Assembly (NCBI GenBank): GCA_900321895.1 | Contig: ONYB01000076.1 | Location: 1-21,086, forward strand | DNA: 21,086 bases | Direction of reading: 5' to 3' | Origin: an uncultured Brachyspira sp. | GTDB lineage: Bacteria; Cyanobacteriota; Vampirovibrionia; Gastranaerophilales; Gastranaerophilaceae | Part shown: positions 14,849 to 20,521 of the stretch, in pieces | Layout of the letters: every line of letters starts with the position of its first letter | Numbering within the stretch: position 1 is the first letter of the stretch | Program-made: the position numbers and the translations under genes | The notes under the pieces: model-generated | What the model was told of the DNA's origin: nothing | The model's input: the letters and a program-made list of their open reading frames with translations, nothing else | Databases searched by the model: none

Positions 14849-14954
14849 GGTGAATAAGTGACGAAGTAAATAAGTAAATAAGTTCAAATCGGGTGCTACG
14901 CACCAAAACAGATTTGAGCGAAGCGAACGAAAAGAACTTATTACCTTATTAACC
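14849..14954. repeat. Palindromic intergenic repeat element, copy 1 (66-bp core 14877-14942)
   Basis: The core is bounded by a perfect 9-bp inverted repeat AATAAGTTC (14877-14885) / GAACTTATT (14934-14942). Inside lie a hairpin GGTGC-TAC-GCACC (14892-14904), the pair CAAATC (14885-14890) / GATTTG (14911-14916), and a TTTGAGCGAAGCGAAC block. AT-rich flanks (GGTGAATAAG at 14849, CTTATTAACC ending 14954) extend the dyad. The same 66-bp core occurs in reverse orientation at 15911-15976. It lies between the stop of the 13699-14811 gene and its terminator, in a 453-bp gap with no gene. Confidence 0.8.
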
Positions 14955-15013
14955 TTAATAAAAATGAATTTCCTAAAAAAAATATATATAAAATTTTCCC
15001 TATTAATTTCCCG

Positions 15014-15040
15014 ACGACTTCCACAGGTCGTTTTTTTTTT
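15014..15040 (+). terminator. Rho-independent terminator after repeat copy 1
   Basis: Stem ACGACT/GGTCGT (15014-15019 with 15026-15031; one T-G pair at the top), loop TCCACA, followed by nine T (15032-15040). It is 200 bp below the stop of the 13699-14811 gene and 60 bp below the repeat element. Confidence 0.75.
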
Positions 15041-15210
15041 AGGTGAAAAGTGAAAGGTGAAAAGTGAGAAGTCCTATACGTAAAATTAAACCCTCGTCCG
15101 TAGGTAGAGGTTAATAACCGCTCAGCTTAAAGAACTTAGTGCCTTAGTGCCCCAGTATCTTAGTATTTTTTTTAGATATGGTCTTTTCTCTTTTCACCAA
15201 TTTCACTTTC
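15041..15210. repeat. Second type of inverted-repeat element ending at the clpP promoter
   Basis: The left arm is two near-identical tandem 14-mers, AGGTGAAAAGTGAA (15041-15054) and AGGTGAAAAGTGAG (15055-15068). The right arm at 15183-15210 is an imperfect reverse complement of them (CTTTTCTCTTTTCACC then AATTTCACTTTC). Between the arms are no ORF and only short direct repeats (CTTAGTGC-CTTAGTGC near 15135-15150). The right arm ends exactly where the clpP -35 begins. It is different in sequence from the 66-bp element. Confidence 0.55.
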
Positions 15211-15240
15211 TTGTTCATAATATTTCTTTTGTGCTATAAT
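15211..15240 (+). promoter_or_regulatory. clpP promoter with extended -10
   Basis: TTGTTC (15211-15216), 18-bp spacer, TATAAT (15235-15240) preceded by TGC, i.e. an extended -10 TGCTATAAT. Predicted transcription start near 15247 gives an 18-nt leader that carries the AGGAGAG ribosome binding site. Confidence 0.78.
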
Positions 15241-15264
15241 ACCAACATAAATTAGGAGAGAAAA

Positions 15265-15873
15265 ATGGATCAGCAAACTTATATGAAAATTATGGGCTAT
15301 GTCCCGACGGTTATTGAGGCTTCATCTAGAGGGGAACGTTCTTTTGATATCTTTTCAAGATTACTCAGGGAAAGAATTATTTTCCTCGGCACGGAAATTG
15401 ATGACGAGGTAGCAAATTCAATCGTTGCACAGTTGTTGCTTTTGGACAGCGAAAACAATGAAAAAGATATTATGTTGTATATCAACAGCCCGGGTGGTGT
15501 TATTACAGCAGGTATGGCTATTTATGACACAATGAACCTTATCAAATCTGATGTTGCAACTATCTGCTTAGGTGATGCCGCATCTATGGGGGCATTCCTA
15601 CTTTGTTCGGGTGCTAAGGGCAAGAGAATGGCTCTTCCTAATTCAAGAATTATGATTCACCAACCTCTTGGTGGAGCTAAAGGTCAGGCTACCGATATTG
15701 AGTTGGAAGCAAAAGAAATTATGAGAATGAAGGACATGTTAATCGGGATTATGGCAGAAAATTCAGGTCAACCGATTGAAAAAGTCAAGGAAGACTGCGA
15801 ACGTGACCACTACTTGTCAGCAAAAGAAGCTATGGAATATGGCTTGATTGATAAGGTCGTTGAGAGAAAGTAG
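15265..15873 (+). CDS. clpP: ATP-dependent Clp protease proteolytic subunit
   Basis: The tetradecameric serine peptidase that degrades unfolded or tagged proteins delivered by ClpX or ClpA/C ATPases in the cytoplasm. 202 aa, typical. The catalytic triad is visible: S107 in GDAASMGAFLL, H132 in RIMIHQPLGG, and D181 in CERDHYLSAKEAMEYGLID. YINSPGGVITAGMAIYDTM (72-90) gives the oxyanion-hole and handle region. A short N-terminal segment (residues 1-20) would be the axial loop or a processed propeptide. AGGAGAG precedes the ATG. clpX is not adjacent, and tig is not seen, so clpP is a single-gene unit with its own promoter; its 3' untranslated region contains repeat copy 2 and then a hairpin terminator. 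Confidence 0.98.
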   Translation: MDQQTYMKIMGYVPTVIEASSRGERSFDIFSRLLRERIIFLGTEIDDEVANSIVAQLLLLDSENNEKDIMLYINSPGGVITAGMAIYDTMNLIKSDVATICLGDAASMGAFLLCSGAKGKRMALPNSRIMIHQPLGGAKGQATDIELEAKEIMRMKDMLIGIMAENSGQPIEKVKEDCERDHYLSAKEAMEYGLIDKVVERK

Positions 15874-15881
15874 TTCAACAG

Positions 15882-16020
15882 AAGTGAATAAGTGAATAGG
15901 TTAATAAGAAAATAAGTTCATTTAGTTCACTTCGCTCAAAGCTACATTGGTGCGTAGCACCTGATACGAACTTATTCACAAGCCCTATTAGGGCGTATTC
16001 ACTTATTAACTTATTCACTT
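15882..16020. repeat. Palindromic intergenic repeat element, copy 2 (66-bp core 15911-15976, inverted)
   Basis: The core AATAAGTTC...GAACTTATT (15911-15976) is the reverse complement of copy 1 apart from differences in the short linkers: the GGTGCTACGCACC block, the TTTGAGCGAAG block and both 9-bp ends match. Here the whole element is longer, with perfect 11-bp outer inverted repeats AAGTGAATAAG (15882-15892) and CTTATTCACTT (16010-16020) and an extra perfect hairpin GCCCTA-T-TAGGGC (15982-15994). It begins 9 bp after the clpP stop, in a 315-bp gap with no gene. Confidence 0.82.
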
Positions 16021-16084
16021 TGAAATAACGTAAACGGATATTGTCGCTACTTGCAAAATATTACGTTTTGTTAACAAATCACAT

Positions 16085-16118
16085 AAAACATGCAATTTCT
16101 TGAAGTTGCATGTTTTTA
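16085..16118 (+). terminator. Rho-independent terminator of clpP
   Basis: Perfect 11-bp stem AAAACATGCAA (16085-16095) / TTGCATGTTTT (16106-16116), extendable into the 10-nt loop by T-G and T-A pairs, then a short T run ending in TATATATG. It lies 212 bp below the clpP stop and 65 bp after repeat copy 2. GC content is low, so strength is uncertain. Confidence 0.6.
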
Positions 16119-16188
16119 TATATGTGTAGGTACTAGAAAAAGGTTATTACAAAAAGGTTAGTTACTAAATTATGGTAGGAGTAGGACA

Positions 16189-16716
16189 ATGTCACTATTA
16201 GTTTTCGCATATCGAAAAATTCAGATTTTGCGTCAAAAGAACGACTTGAACTATCGTCTTATGAAGTTGAACCAAAAGTTGGAAGATTTGCAACAGTACG
16301 CAAGTAATATTGCTGACGGTTCGGTGTCAATGAGCGATATGATGAATACGCCGGCATCGATGTTCGGTAGAACAATGATGTATATGACATATTCTCACAA
16401 TGGAGCTTTGCAAAACGCTCAACAGCAAATGCAACAAATGATGATGATGCCTCAAGTTCAAGCTCAAATGCAACAAATGCAAGATCCAAATCAACAGATG
16501 ATGTATCAAAACTGGATTTTCGATAACTTGTACAAACAACAAAGAGAACAGTTCGGGAAAGTCGAACAAAAACTTTTGAATGAACAAGAAAAAGAAATTC
16601 AGCAGGAAAAAGCTAAACTTGAAACACAGTTGAAAATGCTAGAGGCTGAATTTGACTCAACTAAACAGGGTGAAGATAAAGCAGCTTCCTCTTGGAAACC
16701 TGAATACGTAGCTTAA
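16189..16716 (+). CDS. Gln/Met-rich coiled-coil protein of unknown function, 175 aa
   Basis: No family recognised. Residues ~1-45 form a helical segment (FAYRKIQILRQKNDLNYRLM then KLNQKLEDLQQYA). Residues ~75-115 are extremely rich in Met and Gln (QQQMQQMMMMPQVQAQMQQM). Residues ~118-160 are a charged coiled coil (EQKLLNEQEKEIQQEKAKLE). There is no signal peptide; the low-complexity middle is likely disordered. A GGTAGGAGTAGGAC stretch supplies a strong ribosome binding site in front of the ATG. A clear terminator follows 55 bp after the stop. The N-terminal helix aligns without gaps to that of the 13699-14811 protein, suggesting a common targeting or assembly segment. Function is unknown. 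Confidence 0.8.
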   Translation: MSLLVFAYRKIQILRQKNDLNYRLMKLNQKLEDLQQYASNIADGSVSMSDMMNTPASMFGRTMMYMTYSHNGALQNAQQQMQQMMMMPQVQAQMQQMQDPNQQMMYQNWIFDNLYKQQREQFGKVEQKLLNEQEKEIQQEKAKLETQLKMLEAEFDSTKQGEDKAASSWKPEYVA

Positions 16717-16771
16717 TTAAAACCCTAAACCTTAGATAAATACCATCCTATCCTTAACTAACCATATAATT

Positions 16772-16798
16772 AAGGCTCACTTCCTCGTGAGCCTTTTT
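16772..16798 (+). terminator. Rho-independent terminator of the 16189-16716 gene
   Basis: Perfect 9-bp stem AAGGCTCAC (16772-16780) / GTGAGCCTT (16787-16795), 6-nt loop TTCCTC, then T residues to 16798. It reaches the stop codon of the converging minus-strand gene. On the minus strand the following TTAATTATA is a poor U tract, so it mainly serves the plus strand. Confidence 0.85.
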
Positions 16799-17307
16799 CA
16801 ATTTGTGATAATTCCATCGACTTGTTTGTCAAAATCTTCGTGCGGAAGTTCATCCACGACAAATTCTCTGCAAATCGGCACAATAGATTTCGCTCTTACG
16901 TTTTTTAAAAATCTGTCGTAAAATCCTCCGCCGTAACCAAGTCTGTAGCTGTGTTTGTCAACAGCGAGTGCCGGAACATAGATTAGGTCTAAAATGTCGG
17001 AATTAACGGGATTTGAGCACGGTTCGTTTATGTGTAATGATGACATCTTAAAATCAACCCCTTTTTCAAACGGACAGGTCAAAAGTTCTTCTCCGTTCAC
17101 TTTTGGAAAATAAAAATTCTTGTTGTTCTCAAGCAGTGGCAAAAGATTTATTTCGTATTTCAAAGGGTAAAAAATCATCACGTGTTTGGAGTCTTGGTAA
17201 ATTGCCGATTCCTTGATGTTTTCAACAATTTTGTCGCTGATTTTTTTTGTGTCGATTAGTTTTCGAGCTTCTTTAAATCTTGCCCTGAGGACGGTTTTGT
17301 TATCCAT
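16798..17307 (-). CDS. 5-formyltetrahydrofolate cyclo-ligase
   Basis: ATP-dependent conversion of 5-formyl-THF to 5,10-methenyl-THF, a folate salvage step in the cytoplasm. 169 aa, slightly short for the family (about 180-200). Visible marks are the N-terminal LRARFKEARK, IMIFYPLKYEINLLPLL near 45-60 with the family's substrate-contacting stretch, FYFPKVNGEELL, and the diagnostic PALAVDKHSYRLGYGGGFYDRF near 122-143, whose GYGGGFYDR is the phosphate-binding signature. No ribosome binding site precedes the ATG. It lies 25 bp below the small 58-residue gene and is probably co-transcribed with it. Together with gcvPB it fits an active one-carbon pool. Confidence 0.95.
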   Translation of the reverse strand: MDNKTVLRARFKEARKLIDTKKISDKIVENIKESAIYQDSKHVMIFYPLKYEINLLPLLENNKNFYFPKVNGEELLTCPFEKGVDFKMSSLHINEPCSNPVNSDILDLIYVPALAVDKHSYRLGYGGGFYDRFLKNVRAKSIVPICREFVVDELPHEDFDKQVDGIITN

Positions 17308-17332
17308 TTTTGTTTCGTTGGTTTGATTTCAA

Positions 17333-17509
17333 TTAGTAACTTCTTCTCATCAAGTCTGAAAGTTTGACTTCGCTTGCTGGTTTGATAACCTTTTTGGCAA
17401 CTTTCTTTTCTTTGATTTCTACAGGTTTGAATTGGCAAAGCCCGATTTTTTTGCAATCGTCATTTTTTAACATAAAAATTTCTTTAAAAAAACTGATTAA
17501 ATCATTCAT
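17333..17509 (-). CDS. Small conserved-looking protein, 58 aa
   Basis: I recognise no family. The protein starts MNDLISFFKEIFML (amphipathic, hydrophobic face), continues with KNDDCKKIGLCQF containing two cysteines seven residues apart, then a Lys/Val-rich middle (EIKEKKVAKKVIKPASEV) and ends in LSDLMRRSY. The start is the ATG at 17509, with a GAGGAA ribosome binding site 6-8 nt upstream and a good promoter (17545-17572) in front; this makes it more than a chance ORF. An upstream in-frame alternative start at 17527 lies before the ribosome binding site and is unlikely. The two-cysteine spacing is too little to claim metal binding. It is the first gene of a two-gene unit with the folate cyclo-ligase. 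Confidence 0.68.
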   Translation of the reverse strand: MNDLISFFKEIFMLKNDDCKKIGLCQFKPVEIKEKKVAKKVIKPASEVKLSDLMRRSY

Positions 17510-17544
17510 TTGTATTTCCTCACACAAATTGTTCTTCTACCGAT

Positions 17545-17572
17545 ATAATACATTAAAACCACTGAAAGTCAA
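17545..17572 (-). promoter_or_regulatory. Sigma-70-type promoter for the small protein/folate cyclo-ligase unit
   Basis: Minus strand: TTGACT (17572-17567), 16-bp spacer, TATTAT (17550-17545). Predicted start near 17538 leaves a leader of about 29 nt with a GAGGAA ribosome binding site. It is back-to-back with the plus-strand promoter at 17590-17598. Confidence 0.68.
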
Positions 17573-17589
17573 CTTTTCATTGTACTTTA

Positions 17590-17598
17590 TGCTATATT
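17590..17598 (+). promoter_or_regulatory. Extended -10 promoter for the HEAT-like gene
   Basis: TGCTATATT (17590-17598) resembles the extended -10 of clpP. No good -35 lies 16-18 bp upstream (the closest is GTCAAC at 17568-17573 with a 19-bp spacer, overlapping the divergent promoter). Predicted leader about 23 nt. Confidence 0.5.
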
Positions 17599-17627
17599 AG
17601 ATATGTAAGATTACGGACGAATTTAAT

Positions 17628-18377
17628 TTGAATAAAGCTATGAATGAAATTTTAAACGAAAATGAGAATAAATATTTTAAAACCTTAGACGAGAATTTTG
17701 AGCAAGCCTTGAATTTGGCAAGTAGGGAGTTCTCTGACGAGGAACTTTTAGAGCTTTTAAAAAACGGTAATGTTCCGCAGAAACAATACGCTGTACTGAA
17801 TTTAAAGACTGTTACATCAAAAGATGTGGCAAAGATTTTGATAGACAATTTAACAGGGCAGGACGGAAAAGTTCGAGAAGTAGTTTCGCTAAGGGTAAAT
17901 GAATTTATGGCACAGCCCGAAACCTTGGAATATTTCAAGTCTGAAGATTTTTATGATGTTTTCTTGGAGGCGATAGTAGACATTAACGGTAATATTTGCC
18001 GAAATATTATCGGAGCGATTGTAAACCTCAAGGACGACGCCACTTTTACAGAGTATTTTACGGACAAATTGATTGAGAGAATTTGGCAACTGCTTGAGGT
18101 CATCAAGGATTTTGACTTACAAGACGGTAAATATAAGGTTAATAAAGAGGTTTTTAAACTTTATTGGTGCTTGGAGGCTCTCTGTGAATTTGCCGAAATG
18201 CTGGCATTAGAGAAGTTGAAGCCGATTTTGTTGAGGACGAAGGACATCAGAGATTACACAATCAGAGAAAAAACTGCGAAGATTTTGGCAAAAAATTTTG
18301 CAGACCCTGAATTGGACTCTGCAAAATTTGAACTTTCAAAAGACGATAATTATTACGTCAGAAGATATTTTGCCTGA
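17628..18377 (+). CDS. HEAT-repeat-like helical protein, 249 aa
   Basis: An all-helical, charged protein without signal peptide or membrane helix. Paired helices at about 40-70 (EELLELLKNGNVPQKQYAVL), 73-105 (SKDVAKILIDNLTGQDGKVR then EVVSLRVNEFM), 115-150 and 205-245 (IREKTAKILAKNFADPELDS) fit degenerate HEAT repeats, which serve as protein-binding scaffolds. The partner and role are unknown. Start is ambiguous: TTG at 17628 has GGACGA 7 nt upstream, while ATG at 17640 has no ribosome binding site; I keep the TTG with low certainty. Its stop is 3 bp from the stop of the converging deaminase gene. Confidence 0.78.
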   Translation: MNKAMNEILNENENKYFKTLDENFEQALNLASREFSDEELLELLKNGNVPQKQYAVLNLKTVTSKDVAKILIDNLTGQDGKVREVVSLRVNEFMAQPETLEYFKSEDFYDVFLEAIVDINGNICRNIIGAIVNLKDDATFTEYFTDKLIERIWQLLEVIKDFDLQDGKYKVNKEVFKLYWCLEALCEFAEMLALEKLKPILLRTKDIRDYTIREKTAKILAKNFADPELDSAKFELSKDDNYYVRRYFA

Positions 18378-18380
18378 CGA

Positions 18381-19004
18381 TTATCTTGTAGGCTTGTAGA
18401 TTTCTTTGCCGGAATTTACGTAGTTTTCCAAAACTTTTTCGCCTGCTACTTTTTCAATTCCGCCGTAGACGGTAATTCCACGTTTTTTGAATTCCTTAAT
18501 CCAGTTTGGTTTGTATCCTTCGTCAAAGCCCGTAATTCTCTCGACATCTTTTGACGGAACACCGAAGTAGATAGTTTTTACGCCCGACCACATGATTGCA
18601 CCCGCACACATAATGCAAGGTTCTGCGTTCACGTAGATTGTGAGATCTTCCGGTGCAAGATTGTAGCTTTTGAATTTTTCGTGAGCTTTTTTGAGAGTGT
18701 TGACCTCTGCGTGATAGAGCGCACAGTTGTCTTCTACAACGCTGTTTGACGAGGAAACAACGAGATTTCCGTCTTTGTCATAAATCTCTGCATAAAACGG
18801 ACCTTTGCCATTGTTGACGCCTTCTTGTGTTTTTTGATGTACGTTGAGCATAATTTTTTCAGCTTTTTCCAAGTCGGACTTACTGATTGGCGAATTCGCA
18901 GAGATGTTCATCTTTTGCAAGTCTTTTACCGAATATGTCTGTTCTGCAAATGATGCACTCGTTGACAAGATTAATACAGACATTATAACTAGAAATTTTT
19001 TCAT
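18381..19004 (-). CDS. Exported nucleoside/guanine deaminase-like zinc enzyme
   Basis: A CMP/dCMP-deaminase-fold protein of 207 aa. The zinc site is complete: H98 and the catalytic E100 in YHAEVNTL, and C130 and C133 in AEPCIMCAGAIMWSGVKTIYFG. KGPFYAEIYDKDGNLV near 67-82 corresponds to the GPFGAVI segment of cytosolic nucleoside deaminases, and ITGFDEGYKPNW near 160 recalls guanine deaminases. What is unusual is a classic signal peptide, MKKFLVIMSVLILSTSASFA with an S-F-A cleavage site after residue 20, which predicts secretion; related enzymes are cytosolic. Between the signal and the domain is a ~25-residue linker. The AGGAGG ribosome binding site precedes the ATG. Substrate (guanine, cytidine or other) is not decided by sequence. 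Divergent from rimO. Confidence 0.9.
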   Translation of the reverse strand: MKKFLVIMSVLILSTSASFAEQTYSVKDLQKMNISANSPISKSDLEKAEKIMLNVHQKTQEGVNNGKGPFYAEIYDKDGNLVVSSSNSVVEDNCALYHAEVNTLKKAHEKFKSYNLAPEDLTIYVNAEPCIMCAGAIMWSGVKTIYFGVPSKDVERITGFDEGYKPNWIKEFKKRGITVYGGIEKVAGEKVLENYVNSGKEIYKPTR

Positions 19005-19023
19005 AAAATTTTCCTCCTAACTG

Positions 19024-19032
19024 ATTGTAGCA
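19024..19032 (-). promoter_or_regulatory. Extended -10 promoter for the exported deaminase gene
   Basis: Minus strand TGCTACAAT (19032-19024). No matching -35 lies at 16-18 bp (TTGTAA occurs at a 20-bp spacing). A start near 19017 would give a very short leader, beginning at about the AGGAGG ribosome binding site (19018-19013), so the true start may differ by a few bases. Confidence 0.45.
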
Positions 19033-19072
19033 CAAAATTTCCGAGAGTTTTACAAACAAGCTTGTTAACCTA

Positions 19073-19101
19073 TTTACATACGGCTCTACTTCCTTTAAAA
19101 T
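19073..19101 (+). promoter_or_regulatory. Sigma-70-type promoter of rimO
   Basis: TTTACA (19073-19078), 17-bp spacer, TAAAAT (19096-19101). A predicted start near 19108 would leave about 14 nt before the ATG, with the AGAGGTAG ribosome binding site just at the start. A perfect 12-bp palindrome AACAAGCTTGTT (19055-19066) lies 6 bp upstream of the -35. Confidence 0.6.
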
Positions 19102-19121
19102 AAAAATAAAGAGGTAGAATT

Positions 19122-20438
19122 ATGAATAAAATTGCATTAATAAATCACGGTTGTCCGAAAAATTTGGTTGATTCCGAATTGATGTTGGGACTTTTAGCTG
19201 AAAAAGGTTACGAAATCACGCTGGATGACAAGGATGCTGATGTCGTAATCGTCAATACTTGTTCTTTCATTCACGATGCGGAGCAAGAATCTGTTCAATC
19301 CATTTTGCAAATGGTTGACGATGGTAAGAAGGTTATTGTGACTGGTTGCCTTCCGCAAAAGTACAAGGAGGAATTGAAAGAGGCTATTCCTGAAGTTTGT
19401 GCTATGATAGGAACTTCCGACATCAAGGAAATTGTGTCCGTTGTTGAGCAGGTTTTGAATAAACAAAACGACGAATACGTTGCGAAAATTTCTGAAAAAC
19501 CCGAATATATTTATCCGGAAAATGTTAAAAGACAACAAATTACGGTCGGGGCAAGCTCTTATGTCAAAATCGCCGACGGTTGTAATTACCACTGTGGCTA
19601 TTGTATAATCCCGCAACTTCGTGGGGCTTACCACTCCCGTACTATCGAGGATGTCGTGGCAGAGGTTAAAGATCTCGTTTCAAAAGGTGTTACGGAGGTC
19701 GTGCTTATCGCTCAAGATACAACGAGCTACGGGATTGATATTTATGGCAAACCGTCGCTTGCAAAACTTCTTGAAGAGTTGAACAAAATCGACGGGCTTG
19801 GTTGGATTAGGATTATGTACGCATACCCTACGCAGGTTACGGACGAACTCATCGACGCTATGGCAAAACTTGATAAAGTCGTTAAATATCTGGATTTACC
19901 GCTCCAACACTACGATAAAGAAGTTTTGAAGGCTATGCGTCGCCCGGAATTTGATTATGCTGTTTTAATCAAAAAATTGAGAGATAAAATCCCGAATATT
20001 GCAATCAGAACAGCGTTTATCGTGGGCTATCCGGGGGAAACGGATGAACAGTTCAAAAAATTGTATCAGTTTATCAAAGATATGAGATTTGATAAACTGG
20101 GTGTTTTTGAATACTCTCGTGAAAAAAATACGGTATCTTATTCAATGGAACACCAAGTTCCGAAAAAGGTTAAACATAAACGTTTTCAGGAGCTTATGGC
20201 GTTGCAACAACAGATTTCTTTTGAAATTAATCAGACTTATATCGGAAAACTTTTGCCTTGTATTGTTGAAGGCTTTACCGATGAAGGTGTTGTTATTATG
20301 AGATCGCAACACGATGCTCCGGAAATTGACGGATTAGTTTACGCAAAATCCGACAGAAATGTTGTTCCGGGTGATATCGAAAATGTCTTAATTGACGGTG
20401 CTGACGAGTATGACTTGTTCGGAAAAATTACGGACTAA
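19122..20438 (+). CDS. rimO: Ribosomal protein S12 methylthiotransferase RimO
   Basis: A radical SAM enzyme that adds a methylthio group to an aspartate of ribosomal protein S12. 438 aa with the three expected domains. N-terminal MTTase domain with cluster cysteines C11 (INHGCPKNLVDSE, the RimO signature that separates it from MiaB), one in VIVNTCSF near 47 and one in VTGCLPQKY near 76. The radical SAM core carries C154, C158 and C161 (CNYHCGYC) followed by IIPQLRG. The C-terminal ~65 residues form a TRAM domain (ending near EYDLFGKI), which binds S12. Strong ribosome binding site AGAGGTAG. Single-gene unit with a long hairpin terminator. Divergent from the deaminase gene with 117 bp between. 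Confidence 0.97.
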   Translation: MNKIALINHGCPKNLVDSELMLGLLAEKGYEITLDDKDADVVIVNTCSFIHDAEQESVQSILQMVDDGKKVIVTGCLPQKYKEELKEAIPEVCAMIGTSDIKEIVSVVEQVLNKQNDEYVAKISEKPEYIYPENVKRQQITVGASSYVKIADGCNYHCGYCIIPQLRGAYHSRTIEDVVAEVKDLVSKGVTEVVLIAQDTTSYGIDIYGKPSLAKLLEELNKIDGLGWIRIMYAYPTQVTDELIDAMAKLDKVVKYLDLPLQHYDKEVLKAMRRPEFDYAVLIKKLRDKIPNIAIRTAFIVGYPGETDEQFKKLYQFIKDMRFDKLGVFEYSREKNTVSYSMEHQVPKKVKHKRFQELMALQQQISFEINQTYIGKLLPCIVEGFTDEGVVIMRSQHDAPEIDGLVYAKSDRNVVPGDIENVLIDGADEYDLFGKITD

Positions 20439-20463
20439 TTGACACTAATTAATAATTATAATA

Positions 20464-20504
20464 AAACGGACTTACTTTTTGAGTAAGTCCGTTTATTTTA
20501 TATT
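20464..20504. terminator. Bidirectional terminator between rimO and the PilZ gene
   Basis: A perfect 13-bp stem AAACGGACTTACT (20464-20476) / AGTAAGTCCGTTT (20482-20494) with loop TTTTG. On the plus strand it is followed by ATTTTATATTT; on the minus strand by TTTTATTATAATT. It therefore serves both rimO and the converging PilZ gene. Confidence 0.88.
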
Positions 20505-20521
20505 TCCCTATTTAATTATTA

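Noticed and set aside
19194..19634. 146-codon minus-strand ORF inside rimO
   Set aside because: Antisense to rimO with its conserved cysteine motifs; no start signal.
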